Shown here: piece after piece, positions 7,705 to 16,200 of the stretch | How positions within the stretch are numbered: position 1 is the first letter of the stretch | Layout: every line of letters begins with the position of its first letter | Assembly: GCA_965372015.1 (NCBI GenBank) | Contig: CBDVAP010000029.1 | Coordinates: forward strand, 1 to 26,300 | Reading direction: 5' to 3' | From: JACZSB01 sp965372015 | Lineage (GTDB): Bacteria > Fidelibacterota > Marinisomatia > SCGC-AAA003-L08 > TS1B11 | Length of the DNA stretch: 26,300 bases | Notes under the pieces: model-generated | Told to the model about the DNA's origin: nothing | Seen by the model: the letters and a program-made list of their open reading frames with translations, nothing else | Database searches by the model: none | Made by a program: the position numbers and the translations under genes

Positions 7705-8639
7705 AAGCTGAACACCCAGGTGAACAAGTGGCCGAATCCCTCGCGGCCGCGGCCCAGCAGCAGGCTGTAGTCCACGCGGCTGTCCGCCCGTTTACGGACC
7801 GCATATTGTAGACCGACGCCCAAGGAAGGCGCGGAGCCGTCCCAGCCGCCGCGGACAAACAGGCGCTCCTCCACCAACGTTTCCACAGCTGCCCTGAAGA
7901 GCAGGATCGGGTCCGCCAGGGCGATGCCCTGATCCTGCGATATCCGGGGGTACACTAGGTCCAGTTGGGTGAAGAAGTAAAATTGCCGCCAGGGCAAGCG
8001 GGTACCGCCACTGAGAATCAAGGGCAGATAGTCATCATAGGTCTTTTCGCCGCTTTCGGCCGCCACCCGCCAGGAGTAGGAGCCGGTGAGATTCTCAATC
8101 CGGGCCGCCAGGCTGAGACCACTGGCCCGGCGGTAAAGGAACCCCACGTCGATGGCAAAACCTTTGGAGTCTTCATCCGCCAGAGCGATGAGCAGCAGTT
8201 TGGCATTCAGGCCCACGCTGATAGTCGGGGTGAGCTGGTTGGCGAAGGTCAACAGCGCAAACTGCTCGGTATAGACCAAGTCCCCGGTGCGTTGGCCGAT
8301 GCTGTTGCGCCCCTGGATTTGATCATCGCCGGCCCGCAGGTAGCTCAGGCCCACGGCGGCGGTGGGCGGCAGGAAGAAGGCCGTACTGACGGTTTGCAGG
8401 GAGCGGTCCAACGGCAGGGCGATGTACGACAGCCCCACCTCCCCCCGGGTGACATAGGTAGCGCCGGCCGGATTGGTAAAGGCCGGGTAGCCGGGGTTCA
8501 GATCGGCCACCAGGGCGCCGGCCAAAGCCACCGAGCGGGCATTGGTGCCCAGCCGCAGGGGGGCGCCAGCATAGCCTCCCAGGCCCGCCACGGCCGGCAG
8601 GCGGGTCAACAGCAGCAGGAAGGTCAGGAAAAATCTCAT
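7701..8639 (-). CDS. PorV/PorQ family outer-membrane protein
   Basis: This 312-residue barrel has a signal peptide MRFFLTFLLLLTRLPAVAG. The mature start GGYAGAPLRLGTNARSVALAG is followed by ALVADLNPGYPAFTNPAGAT, the hallmark PorV/PorQ (UPF0164) opening of a G-x-AR-x-LAG strand and an NPAG turn. Beta-strands with alternating aromatic residues fill the remainder. In T9SS organisms PorV shuttles cargo from the SprA translocon to the attachment complex; several paralogues per genome are common. ATG 8639 is chosen because it gives the signal peptide and overlaps the upstream stop (ATGA). An extension to 8744 would read Arg-rich nonsense inside the upstream gene. It lies directly after a T9SS-type cargo gene. 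Confidence 0.88.
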   Translation of the reverse strand: MRFFLTFLLLLTRLPAVAGLGGYAGAPLRLGTNARSVALAGALVADLNPGYPAFTNPAGATYVTRGEVGLSYIALPLDRSLQTVSTAFFLPPTAAVGLSYLRAGDDQIQGRNSIGQRTGDLVYTEQFALLTFANQLTPTISVGLNAKLLLIALADEDSKGFAIDVGFLYRRASGLSLAARIENLTGSYSWRVAAESGEKTYDDYLPLILSGGTRLPWRQFYFFTQLDLVYPRISQDQGIALADPILLFRAAVETLVEERLFVRGGWDGSAPSLGVGLQYAVRKRADSRVDYSLLLGRGREGFGHLFTWVFSL

Positions 8640-10240
8640 TTGATCACTATCACCTTGGTCCAGTAGTCGCTGGAGCCCAGAGCGAGGCGGCAATAATAGA
8701 CCCCATTGGCCACTTCGAAACCGGCCTCGTTGCGACCGTCCCACACCTGGCTGAAATCGCCGGCCGAGCCGTGCAGCCGGGGGGTGAGATTCTTGACGGG
8801 GTTCATGGCAAAATCGTAGATGTCCACGACGGCGTTCCGGCCCTCCTCGGAAGCAGTGATGTGGTACTGAAAGCGCACGTGTCCCGCCCCCCGCAGCACG
8901 TTGTGCACCGACAGGTAAAAGGGGTTGGGATAGGCGTAGAACCGGGCTTCGCCGATGGCGCTGGTGGAGATGAAACTACGGTCGACCCGCCACTTGATGC
9001 CCTGGCTGCCGGTATGAGCCAGGCCGTCGGGCGTGCCGATCCAGAGGGTGCTGTCCCGGCCGTCGATCAGAGACCCGTAAACCTCCTCGGCCCAGATCTG
9101 CTCACCGGTGATCGAGTCCACCGCACCCAGGAAAGGCGCCCAGTTGCGGCCATCTTCCGATTTGAACAGGCCGTTTTCGGTGGACACGTAAATGTCGTCT
9201 CCGAATGATGTGATGTTGTTGGCCTTTTCTCCCAGTAGAGTAGTTTCCCAGGTGCGGCCGCCGTCTTCGGTGTAGCTCACTCCCCGCTGCTCCTCGGCGC
9301 CTTCGGCTCTCCAGGCTGCGGCCCAGATACGGTCCACACCAGCGCTTACCTGGCGATGAAGGCCCACCACCCAGTCAGCGCTCAACTGGTTCCAGCGGTT
9401 GGTGTAATGGGTCCAGGCAATGCAGCCGTTGTCAGCGATGATACCCTTGTTGATACCGGCCACCGTTCCCACCCACACCAGGGAATCGTAGGCCATCACC
9501 GAGAACCCCTTGTGGTTATGATGACCGGGATTTTTCTTTTCATTTGGATCAAGCGGGTTAAGCTCGTAACCGGCCGGCACATCGCTGCAGGACAGGGTTG
9601 TATCTCCGTCCCGGGGTAGAAACACCACCGACCAGCTACTGGTGGCCAGGTCGTACCTGCGTAAGCCGCCGGCCCAGCTGGCCGCCCAGATTACACCCCG
9701 GGCATAAGCCAGGTCGTAAGTGGTGTTGGAGATCTCTGTTGTGATCGCTAATCGCCGGATGGTACTGTCACCCAGGGTGGCGACCAGGAATGTTTCGCTG
9801 TTCCTCGGGTCTATGGGTTGGGGCAGGTAGGTCCAGGTATCGCCGTAATCGAGGGAATAGGCGATCCCGGTACCCATGGGGTTATACTCGCCCGCGGCCA
9901 GAGTATCCATAATACCGGCCACCACGATCACCGAATCGTCCACCGCCAGGGCCGAGATACCACCCCGGGGCAGACTCACTTCCTCCGCCACATAGGAGCG
10001 GAAAGTCCGCCCCCGGTCGGCCGTGAGGGTCAAGCCGTAGTTGCTGCCGAAAAACAGTAGCGAGTCACCGGTGGCATAAATATCGATGATGCTGTTACCT
10101 GCCAGGCCGGAGTAGGAGGTGGAGTCGCCGTAGTAGGAGGTGTTGCTGTCGACCAGCGCCTTGGACAGGGCGAAGTGCCGGGGCAGTGATTGGCCACTTA
10201 CCCAGGCCGTTAACAGCATCAGCGCCAGTGCCCTCCTCAC
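8636..10240 (-). CDS. Secreted beta-propeller protein with T9SS type A-like sorting domain
   Basis: This 534-residue exported protein has a signal peptide MRRALALMLLTAWVSG. Residues 40-420 form a repeated blade pattern with Asp-box motifs (SxDxGxTW): ADRGRTF near 75-80, LDYGDTW at 130-136, EDGGRTW at 325-331 and EDGRNW at 362-367. These are typical of sialidase/BNR or Ycf48-like propellers. The C-terminus (432-534) is a FlgD-Ig/T9SS sorting domain with AYPNPF (436-441), VDIYDFAMNPVKNL, WDGRNEAGFEVANGVYYCRL (500-519) and a final VIVIK. Export through SprA and surface retention or release are expected. GTG 10240 overlaps the upstream lipoprotein stop (GTGA), and its own stop overlaps a PorV-type gene. 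The ligand is unknown. Confidence 0.87.
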   Translation of the reverse strand: MRRALALMLLTAWVSGQSLPRHFALSKALVDSNTSYYGDSTSYSGLAGNSIIDIYATGDSLLFFGSNYGLTLTADRGRTFRSYVAEEVSLPRGGISALAVDDSVIVVAGIMDTLAAGEYNPMGTGIAYSLDYGDTWTYLPQPIDPRNSETFLVATLGDSTIRRLAITTEISNTTYDLAYARGVIWAASWAGGLRRYDLATSSWSVVFLPRDGDTTLSCSDVPAGYELNPLDPNEKKNPGHHNHKGFSVMAYDSLVWVGTVAGINKGIIADNGCIAWTHYTNRWNQLSADWVVGLHRQVSAGVDRIWAAAWRAEGAEEQRGVSYTEDGGRTWETTLLGEKANNITSFGDDIYVSTENGLFKSEDGRNWAPFLGAVDSITGEQIWAEEVYGSLIDGRDSTLWIGTPDGLAHTGSQGIKWRVDRSFISTSAIGEARFYAYPNPFYLSVHNVLRGAGHVRFQYHITASEEGRNAVVDIYDFAMNPVKNLTPRLHGSAGDFSQVWDGRNEAGFEVANGVYYCRLALGSSDYWTKVIVIK

Positions 10241-11385
10241 TGTACTACCACCTGGTGTTTAGCCGTATCGCTCACGGCGTTGCTCAGGTCCTTGGCGATA
10301 AAGCGGTATTCGTAAGTGCCGGCTGCATTGGCGGACGTGAGGCTGATGATCAAGCTATATATGCCGTCGCCGGCAGTGACGTCGCCATAGCCCGTCAGTT
10401 GACCGTTATCCTCGAGGTAGAACGGATTGCCGTTATTGGCCAGAGTGCTGTCCGGCTTAAGCATGGTGAAGCTGACTTCCTTCACGTCTCCCAGCCCGTC
10501 TTGATCGGAAACGGTGACGCGGAGGGTGTCCAATGTGAAAAAGCCACTTGGCGGCAGTTTCAAGTTATCGGCGGCGCTGACGCTATCGATCTGCGGCTTC
10601 CGGTTAATCAGGCTCAGGGTGTCCCCGGTGGAATGCAAGAGGCTGTCTACAGACACCAGGAACAGGAATTTCACCAAACCTTCGGTACCAAATGGCAGGG
10701 GGGAATCGAAGCGGCGGGAGTAGATACCGTCGGCGCGCAGACTGTCACCGTTGTCGCCGAAGTCTTCCAGGGTGATACTCAACAGCATCTCGACCGAGCC
10801 CAAGGTATCGATCAGTTCCACCGAGGCCGGATAGAGTTCCACCCACACAGAGTCGGGGGCGGGATCGTCCTCGGTGAGGTTAACCGTCACGGCGGCGAAC
10901 ATCTCGTTGGCCAGCTTGTCCATGGTGGTGGTGGCCTCGGACAGCACCGGCAGGTAGACCTCCACCGAGTCTGAGAGCGAATGTTGTGTCCCTCCCGCCA
11001 GGGTGTAAAAGATAAACCGGGCAGTTCCCACCGTGCCGGAGGGCAAGTTGGAAGCGAACCGGCGAGCATAAACACCGTCCCGGGGCAGGATATCGCCCTG
11101 GGTGGCGTCATCCGATAAGTCCAGGCTGACCAGGGGCGTATCGACGGCGGTGGTATCGGTGGTTACCAAAAACATTTCCAACCAGACACTGTCCGGATCA
11201 GCGCCTGATTCGGGCGGCGTAACGGTGACGGCGGCGTAAAACAAGCGCTCAACCGGGTCGAAGGAGGTAGCCGGATTAGCCAGCACGTCCAACTCTTCCT
11301 CGGGCTCCAGCACCAACGGTGTGCATTGGGCCGCCAGCCAGAAGGCCAATGCCATCAAGACAATTCTGGTGAAAGGGGGTCTCAT
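10237..11385 (-). CDS. Lipoprotein with three Ig-like repeat domains
   Basis: This 382-residue protein has the signal MRPPFTRIVLMALAFWLAAQC, with lipidation expected at Cys21; Gln before the Cys is unusual. Three related beta-sandwich units follow. The first two open AAVTVTPP and AAVTVNLT, each has PDSVWxE, and each closes with DGVYARRF or DGIYSRRF and a FxFxxL strand. The third, more divergent unit has DTLRVTVSDQDG and GDGIYSLI. The DG-x-YxxxF turn is common in extracellular Ig-like repeats of FCB bacteria. A structural or adhesion role is likely; no catalytic motif is seen. ATG 11385 was preferred over an extension to 11544 that lacks signal-peptide character and overlaps prmA. Its stop overlaps the start of the propeller cargo gene. 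Confidence 0.82.
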   Translation of the reverse strand: MRPPFTRIVLMALAFWLAAQCTPLVLEPEEELDVLANPATSFDPVERLFYAAVTVTPPESGADPDSVWLEMFLVTTDTTAVDTPLVSLDLSDDATQGDILPRDGVYARRFASNLPSGTVGTARFIFYTLAGGTQHSLSDSVEVYLPVLSEATTTMDKLANEMFAAVTVNLTEDDPAPDSVWVELYPASVELIDTLGSVEMLLSITLEDFGDNGDSLRADGIYSRRFDSPLPFGTEGLVKFLFLVSVDSLLHSTGDTLSLINRKPQIDSVSAADNLKLPPSGFFTLDTLRVTVSDQDGLGDVKEVSFTMLKPDSTLANNGNPFYLEDNGQLTGYGDVTAGDGIYSLIISLTSANAAGTYEYRFIAKDLSNAVSDTAKHQVVVQ

Positions 11386-11420
11386 CAAGCGCGCAATATA
11401 GGTGGGAATCCTCTCCGCCC

Positions 11421-12323
11421 TCAATCGATTTCTCCAGTTGCGCCGGCCGGTCCCGAAGGCCGCCGGTCCCGACGCTCCACCACGGCGCACAGCCATTCCG
11501 CCTCCCGGTACAAGGAATCGGTGGTCAATCCCAGGGAGCGGCAATGGCTCTTTAGCCGGGTCTCGTCGCCACTCACCAGGCCGGACACGATCAGACGGGC
11601 CCCGGACTGGGTCCGGCTGTAGTGCTCCAGGACGGAGAACACCACTTTTCGGTTGATGTTAGCCAACACCAGGTCGCAGTCAAAATCGGTCCACTCCAGC
11701 ATGTCGCCGAGTACCAGTCGCGGCGCCACCGGCAGATTATTGAGCGCCAGATTATCCTTAAAGTTACCCTCACAATCGGGGTCATGTTCCAGCGCCACTA
11801 CCCGGCCCGCGCCCAGTAGCGAGGCGGCGATGGCCAGCACTCCCGAGCCGCTGCCCAGGTCCAGGACCCGGTCCCCCCGACAGCCCAACCGATCCAGCGC
11901 CCGGATCGCCAGGCGGGTGGTGGCATGGTGGCCGGTGCCGAAAGCCAGACCGGGACGAATACGGATCAGGATGGGCGCGCTGGTGGTGGTATCCCAATCA
12001 GGCACAATCGTAATTCCGGCTGTGACTGCCACCGACTCAAAATCTTTCCGCCAGTTGACCTCCCAATCCTCCTTAGGCACCGGACGCCAGGTGGTTAGTA
12101 GGGGCGTATTGCAATACGCCCCTACCGCTGCCTCTGCCGCTGGCCGGTCGCGGGCCGCCAGGTAGACCTGCAGTTGAGGGTTACCGCCATTGCCGGCCGG
12201 TGGCTCCAGGGCGCCCGTCACCAGGTCTCCCAACTGGGCCAGACAGATCTCCAGCTCCTCCCGGGGACCCTCAAGTTCCAGGATCAATAGCTCCCGCCTG
12301 GTGGCGACGACCGGCTGCGTCAT
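11421..12323 (-). CDS. prmA: Ribosomal protein L11 methyltransferase
   Basis: This 300-residue enzyme trimethylates ribosomal protein L11 using S-adenosylmethionine. The N-terminal domain ends with KEDWEVNWRKDF (84-95). The PrmA substrate motif reads PGLAFGTGHHATT (124-136); most homologues have HPTT. SAM motif I is VLDLGSGSGVLAIAA (153-167), the acidic motif II is ALEHD, and motif IV is DLVLANI (217-223) in place of the usual DVVVANI. ATG 12323 overlaps the upstream stop by one base (TGATG); a longer frame to 12422 would lie inside the peptidase gene. Residues 67-76 are encoded by a perfect 28-bp palindrome (separate entry). The three-residue tail after the fold is not conserved. Confidence 0.93.
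   Translation of the reverse strand: MTQPVVATRRELLILELEGPREELEICLAQLGDLVTGALEPPAGNGGNPQLQVYLAARDRPAAEAAVGAYCNTPLLTTWRPVPKEDWEVNWRKDFESVAVTAGITIVPDWDTTTSAPILIRIRPGLAFGTGHHATTRLAIRALDRLGCRGDRVLDLGSGSGVLAIAASLLGAGRVVALEHDPDCEGNFKDNLALNNLPVAPRLVLGDMLEWTDFDCDLVLANINRKVVFSVLEHYSRTQSGARLIVSGLVSGDETRLKSHCRSLGLTTDSLYREAEWLCAVVERRDRRPSGPAGATGEID
12098..12125. repeat. Perfect 28-bp palindrome inside prmA
   Basis: The half-site GTAGGGGCGTATTG is followed immediately by its exact reverse complement, giving a 14+14 bp palindrome without a loop. On the coding strand it reads in frame as V67 to L75 plus one base (VGAYCNTPL). It shows no resemblance to the surrounding codon use. From memory, palindromes of this GTAGGGGCG...CGCCCCTAC type are dispersed repeats in many bacterial genomes; that point is recollection, not something shown here. 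Confidence 0.93.
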
Positions 12324-13258
12324 CAGGGCCGCTCGCTGTAGATCAAGGTAGTTATCACGGTGCCCACCGCCTCCAGGCTCTCCGGCGAGCACTTGTCCGG
12401 CGTATCTTCCAAGGTGTGCCAATAGCTTGTGCCGTCCTGAGCGCGGTAATCTAGGTCGATGATATCAACTGCCGGTATGCCGGCCTCCAGCAGTGGCATA
12501 TGGTCGTCGTAAATGGCCGGACCGCTCTCAAAGACAAACTGAGGATAGCCCAGGTCTTTGGCCAACCCCCAGATGCGCTGCACCAGTTCCCGGGCGTCCC
12601 GCCAGGAATAGTATTCGATGGGCAGAACCAGCTGAGCGTCACCCACCATATCCAGCAGCACCGCATAGCGCGGCCGGTTTCCACCCAATAGCTGGTCCAT
12701 TTCCTTAACGAAGGCTTTGGTACCCAGGGCGAAATTCTCCAGGTCCCCCGAGCGCCCCACGTCCTCGGCGTCCACCAGCAGCAGGTCCACCCCCAGCGGC
12801 GGCGGCTCCCGGGCCAGCAGCTCGGCCAGGTGCAGCAGAACGGCCACCCCGCTGGCCCCGTCGTTGGCACCCAGGATAGGCCGGCCGCGATTGGCGGGAT
12901 CGGGGTCCTGGTCGGCCACTGCCCTGGTGTCATAGTGGGCCAGCATTAGCAGCCGCCCCGGACTGGCAGGATTGAAGCGGGCCAGAAAATTGACTATCTC
13001 CAGGGTATCGCCCCCATAGGGATGGGGCTGGCGGGTAACCTGTACCGTCAGTTCATGGGCCAATGGCCGCAAGTGTTCCTCCAGAAAAGTGGTCATGGCG
13101 GCATGCCCCGGTGAGCCCGGGTAGCGGGGTCCCAGCGCCGTCTGAGCCTCCAACAGCCGGAAAGCCTCCCGGCCGTCGAAATAGGGCCCCTGTTGACCGG
13201 CGGACCATTGCCAGCCCAGCAAAATAAATAGTACTACCGTTTTCAATCGGTTATCCAT
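12323..13258 (-). CDS. M28-family zinc peptidase / glutaminyl-cyclase-like, exported
   Basis: This 311-residue protein has a signal peptide (VVLFILLGWQWSAG, ending near residue 21). The fold is M28: H108 in LAHYDTR, the bridging D133 in GANDGASG, the general base E165 and ligand D166 in VDAEDVG, D204 in LLDMVGD, and H281 in YWHTLEDT. The DxED pattern and the SYWHTxxDT ending resemble both bacterial glutaminyl-peptide cyclotransferases and M28 aminopeptidases; the sequence alone does not decide. A periplasmic or surface location is expected. An N-terminal pyroglutamate-forming role would suit T9SS cargo, whose mature N-termini often begin with Gln, but that is speculation. It begins 8 bp after sprA and its stop overlaps the prmA start by one base. 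Confidence 0.9.
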   Translation of the reverse strand: MDNRLKTVVLFILLGWQWSAGQQGPYFDGREAFRLLEAQTALGPRYPGSPGHAAMTTFLEEHLRPLAHELTVQVTRQPHPYGGDTLEIVNFLARFNPASPGRLLMLAHYDTRAVADQDPDPANRGRPILGANDGASGVAVLLHLAELLAREPPPLGVDLLLVDAEDVGRSGDLENFALGTKAFVKEMDQLLGGNRPRYAVLLDMVGDAQLVLPIEYYSWRDARELVQRIWGLAKDLGYPQFVFESGPAIYDDHMPLLEAGIPAVDIIDLDYRAQDGTSYWHTLEDTPDKCSPESLEAVGTVITTLIYSERP

Positions 13259-13266
13259 GACCAGGG

Positions 13267-16200
13267 TCAGGAGCCTCTAATGGCGATGTTTACGTCGAAG
13301 CCGAACTCACGGTCAATCCGCCGCCCGGCTCTCTCGTTGTAGGTTTCACTATAGCCGGTCCGAAAGCTACCGGTTACCTTGTTGGAGAAAGTATAAGTGA
13401 TGTAGGGCTTGACCCCCCAGCGGCGACTTTCCCGGGTGGTCGAGTATTTGGCGGCCTCACCCTTGCGCTGTTCATCCAGTGAGTTGCTCAGGTCGAAGTC
13501 CAGGCTAAAATTGATGGAGTTCTGCAAATTCAGGTCTCGTAGGAAAGGCAACGGCAGCTTCAGCCCGCCCCGATGCTGGTAGCTGGTGGAGGCGGTGATA
13601 TTCCTGGTGCTGCCTTTATTATCGCCGGCCTCGGTGCGACTCAAATTCTGCCCTTGACCATAGCGCAAGTTAGTGGAGATTCCGTTGGTGAAATTGATTG
13701 TCAGGCCTAGCAGGGGCTGAAACTGCCTGGCGTAAATGTCGTTGCTCACCCGCTCACCCTGCTTGTTGCTCGACTTGCTCCCACTGTAGGAATGGTCCAG
13801 ACTCACGCGCCAGGGGATTCTTTTGAGTAGCGGTAGTTTTTCTAAATTTGACCAGCGCAAGCTCCAGTTAACAAAGGGCAGGCCCACGTCCTTCCCGTCC
13901 GAGAGCACCAGGAAGTCGATTACCTGCGATTCGGTAGTGGCGTTGGACCCCTGGTTGGAGGTCCATTTGCGGTTGTGGGACAAACTGATATTCACCGACT
14001 TGCCGATGTTGAAACCGGTGCGCCAGGACATGTCGCGGTTGCGATTCAAGGTAGCGAAGCCGCTAATGGTGGAATCGATGGGCAGTCCGGTCGTGGTTAC
14101 CAACCCCAGGCGGTAGTTTATGTCGGGTTGGCCGATCACCCCCGGCTCGGCGACCGTGCGGCCGTAGGCGTAGTTGAAAGCGATGGGATTGACCTTACTC
14201 AATACGGCATGAATATGCTTGAGGGCCCCCTTAATCACGGGATTCTTGACTTCCAATAATTTTTTTTGTTCGTCCTTTTTGGTCTGATCGGTACTGCGCC
14301 GTCGCCGCGAACGGCTGCTGACCGAGCCCTTGGACTCCGGGGTATAGAAGATCTCCACCAGGCTCTTCAGTTCCAGGTTCACGTTGCCACTGAGGCGTCC
14401 CTGGTTGGACACTCGCCCGCCGGTTGCCTCATCGATAATGGGGCGGTTCTTACTCCAGGAATAGCGGGCCTGATAGGTCAGCTTGGGACTGAACCAAGAG
14501 AATATGGCCGGGTTGAAGTTGGCGGAGTACTGCTCACCGATCTGTAAAGGGTAGCCCATATCCAGGGCCTTCAGCGCCTCCAGTTTGGAATAGCGGATGT
14601 GGTCCAGGGCGTTGGCGGCGTTCCAGCTGTAACTGGTGCTTAAGCGATCGGTCAGCCGGTACTGGGCGTTGATAGCCCGTTTCAGGCTGAGGGTGTAGTT
14701 CTCGGCGGTGGTGTCAGACCTGGCCCGGGTTGTTCGGGCCGATTTAGTCTCGGCGATATTGGTGGAGAAATTCAAATTGGAGGGGGAATAGTAGACCCGG
14801 GTGTCATTAATCTTGGCCCCCAACCAAGGGATAAAGGCCAGCTTGCGGAAAGGCTCGAGGTAGTTTTCATCGCTGAATTTGATGGGATAAGCCGCCTGAC
14901 CGCTAATATTCTGGTTTATATTTCGCAGCTCCTGTTCCGACGAGGTCTGTTTGCGTGAGTAAGATACACTACTCGTGAGCCGGTCCAGGGTCTGGCGCCC
15001 CAGCCAGAAGCGGCTGCGGCTGGACTTGGCGAAGCTGGTCTTCAGGTTGACCTGCCGGCTGATTCTCTGAATTTCCTCGGGCGCGTCCCGCAGGCCACCC
15101 GCCAGTACGTCCCGGCCACTGTAATATTTGGGAGATGTTATGCTGCGGCTGTATCCCATGCTGATGGGGACCTGCACCTTCCATTCCCGGGGTAGGAATC
15201 GGTCGGGGCTGAATTTAGCATTGGCCTTAATGTTCTCGGTGGTCACCGGGTTGAGAGTGATCCGCTGCTGGAGGGTATGGAAATCGGCATCTTTACGCGA
15301 GTAATTGATGCTGGTTGTAAGCAGGTCGGCGAAGTTCAGGGCGCCGCTGATCCGCAGGGCCATACCCCGCTCCCGGCGCACGTTTGACAGGCGCAACTCA
15401 TCCATCATCACCTGGCCGCGAATAGGCAGGGTGGGGTGTTTATTGATGACGCCGGCGGTGTAGGTCTCGATGCGCTCCAGAGAAGGATCGCCCCTTATGA
15501 GCACCTCCATATCACCGAGGTAATACTTGCGTATGTATTCGTCATCCACCAACACGGAATCGGGTGGGTCTTCCAACTTCAAGGTGGCAATCCGCTCCAT
15601 GTCGATATGGATTTGATTGCGTTCCCAGCCGGTATAGACCGGGCGGCGTACCTCGTAATATATTTCTCCGTTCTGGTCTGTCCGCCCTAACCGCAGGAAG
15701 AACCATACGAACGTGGTGTCCTGGGTCATCAGGGCATCTTCAGCCTGGCCGTGGATGAACATATCCATGGTGCCGTAGACTAGAAACGAGCCGCGCTGTT
15801 GGCTGATGGATTTGCTGATGCCCCCTTTGAATCCCGGCTTGATTCCGGACCTAAAATCCATCACCAGCGATTGCTCCCGCAGGCGGATGTCATTCAGGCG
15901 GTCGTACTCTCCCTGTATGCCCGGAGGCGATTCATAATCGTCATTGTCTTCGGTGTTAGCTATAGTCACCGCCAGGGATACCAGTGAATCGGACAGCTCG
16001 TACTTGTCGGAATTGATGGGTGCGATGCCGATTTCTTCCCATTCGTTGCCCACCAGCTCGATCTTGGCGAGTTCGATGCGGGCGCTAACGGACGGTCTCC
16101 GCGACGGCGATTTGGCCAGGGAATCTCCATCCACCCAGAGACGCAAATGCTTGACATCGTTCCAACTGGGGGTCATCCCCTCACCGGGCTGGAATTCCAC

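Noticed and set aside
12098..12125. CRISPR-like or terminator reading of the prmA palindrome
   Set aside because: There is a single copy, no spacer periodicity, no T-tract, and it lies in frame within a gene.
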